The position numbers were made by a program, and so were the translations under genes. A DNA stretch of 64,000 nt, from contig CM060105.1 of the NCBI GenBank assembly GCA_030522415.1, positions 13,896,206 through 13,960,205 of the forward strand, given 5' to 3'. The notes below the pieces were generated by a model, which had not been told where the DNA came from, ran no database searches, and worked only from the letters and a program-made list of their open reading frames with translations. This document shows positions 54,204 through 64,000 of the stretch, in pieces. This DNA is from Channallabes apus (lineage: Eukaryota; Chordata; Actinopteri; Siluriformes; Clariidae). The stretch's first letter is position 1. Each line of letters starts with the position of its first letter.

Positions 54204-54469
54204 GTTGCATAACTTCCGGTTTTCGGGCGGTGCAGACTAATACAGGAAGGCGGGAGACTCCTCTTTCAAATTTATAATCTCCATAAACAAACAACAAACC
54301 CCACGCAGGGACCAGGAAGGTAAAGTCCGACATTTCGAAGTTTGCTCTAATGATCTGAGTGCAGACGTACAGTACTCGGTGGAGGTTGTGGTTCAGTATC
54401 CTGCACCTTCTACAGTAGATCTGCTGTTTCATTGTGCATATGTCAGTAATCCATGTTTTACTGTACAGG

Positions 54470-62711
<8,242 letters not shown>

Positions 62712-64000
62712 GTGAGACTAGAACACAGTGTGTGCTGTACAGTGTAAGAACTTCTACAGTGCTGGTGTTTAGGGCCAGAACAGTTATGAAAGTATATATA
62801 CAAATATGGCATCAGTTCAATCTCCAGTGGAGTTTGGAAAGAGCTCTTTGGTAAGCTATAAGCACTTCTTTACACTTAGCTATGTACAGCTCAACAATTT
62901 TTAATTCTTATTCGACATTACTACTGGATATATATACAGTATATACTAAATCCCCAACATACAAACAAGTTCCATTCCAATAGCACGTTCATAAGTCTGA
63001 TTTGTTCGTAAGTCCAACAAATATTGTCCAGGTAATAGGATACTAACACGATTGTCTGTACACAGTATTTTACAGTACAGTGTTCTTTAGAATCGTACTG
63101 ATGGTTTAATGATTCATCTTTAAATAACGAGTCTGCCATCTTTTCACCTCGCTCTGTTCTTTTAATTATTTTCACATTTGTCTCGATCGCTTCTTAGCAG
63201 TTTCTTACACTTGCTTGTGGACACCCTGGGCTTGTAACGCACTTGCCGAGAATGCACGCCGCCCACATGTGACAATTCACACCGGATCTAATTGCGGATC
63301 TAACTTCCACGATTGAACATGCGCGATGTCATATTTTCTAACATTCGCAAATCGAATGTTCGTATGTACTATAGGGGACTTACTGTACAGCCAAAGATCT
63401 ATGCAGCCCGATTGTCACAATCACATGTGCTTAAACAGCGCATTCCAGATTTATGAGTGGCGCTACTCTAAAATAGCATTCCAATAGATTTTTTTCGGGG
63501 CATGGCTGTGTGGATTTGTGAGCATTAGTGAGATCGGGCGCTGATGTCAGGATGTCTAGGCAGTTACAGTGCCGGTTTGGCAGTCTTAGTTAAAGTGAAG
63601 GAAAATTGAAAGGCTACAGCATACAGAGACGTTTTTTTTTTTTTACAGATGTAATGGTCAGGTGTCCACATACTTTCGGCTATACCGTGTCTGTGACCCG
63701 ACATCAGACAATTTTAATTCTTATTCGACAATAATACTGGATATATGCAGTATACTGTACACTAAGTCCCCAAGATACGAACAAGATACATTCCAAGAGT
63801 TTGTTTGTAAGTCTGATTTGTTCATAAGTCCAACAAACATTGTCTACAGTAGGTACTAGGATTATAACACATTTTTCTGTACACGGTATATTGCAGTACA
63901 GCGTTTTTTAGAATCGTGCCAATGCTTGATATGATATGATGTATTCAAATTTTTTTTTCCTTTTTTTTATAATAATGTATTTATAACTAAACATATTTGA
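62712..64000. other. Intron 14 of gene D, repeat-rich
   Basis: No last exon is found. Two diverged copies of one repeat lie at about 62930-63110 and 63740-63925, sharing GTAAGTCCAACAAA or close variants and a CAGTACAG-type end. They may be MITE copies. Confidence 0.5.

Larger units (their letters stand above)
52633..54469. promoter_or_regulatory. Shared upstream region of genes C and D
   Basis: The two genes face away from each other with start codons 1837 bp apart. The interval holds ISRE-like sites, a CACCC-type box, a LINE 3' fragment, a 29-bp minisatellite and a SINE piece. Start sites cannot be fixed. A donor-like AAG then GTAAAG at about 54319 and the acceptor just before the gene D ATG suggest a 5' UTR exon for D. 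Confidence 0.55.

Overview
This window looks like teleost fish genomic DNA. Its coding exons are short and separated by AT-rich introns, and it carries fish-type SINEs, CR1/L2-like LINEs, Tc1/mariner, hAT and mariner elements, a Gmr1-type LTR retrotransposon and abundant (GT)n, (GA)n and (TATC)n microsatellites. An otophysan such as a catfish is plausible, but I cannot fix the species.

The host content is a cluster of four SP100/SP110/SP140-family nuclear-body genes, rebuilt here exon by exon from splice signals and phase. Genes A (16873 to 6767), B (40915 to 30545) and C (52632 to 46556) are on the minus strand. Gene D (54470 to 62711 and beyond) is on the plus strand, head to head with C. 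A, B and D encode HSR, basic linker, SAND1, SAND2, cysteine-rich knuckle, PHD finger and bromodomain. C encodes only HSR, basic linker, PHD and bromodomain. B (564 aa) and C (348 aa) are complete. A and D lack only the last bromodomain exon, which lies outside the window; A's is separated from the rest by an LTR retrotransposon. The four proteins are expected to be chromatin readers (SAND for DNA, PHD and bromodomain for histone tails) that self-associate through the HSR, in the interferon-linked SP family. ISRE-like sites lie in the C/D intergenic region.

Layout: 1-6750 Gmr1-type element with 4-bp target duplication; 6767-16873 gene A; 17301-27202 a three-deep nest (Tc1 element holding an L2-like LINE holding a second, apparently intact L2-like LINE with esterase ORF1); 27304-27767 a hAT MITE; 28470-28897 a LINE 3' end; 30545-40915 gene B with LINE and MITE insertions in its introns; 42235-44868 a Tc1/mariner-superfamily element with an intact three-exon transposase; 46556-52632 gene C with large compound microsatellites in its introns; 52633-54469 the shared C/D upstream region with a 29-bp minisatellite; 54470-62711 gene D; 62712-64000 repeats only.

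The main points for follow-up are the tandem SAND pair, the SAND-less paralog with a second donor 17 nt downstream that restores frame, the integrase-before-RT retroelement, and the apparently intact transposase and LINE copies. All exon models are manual, with no transcript evidence.
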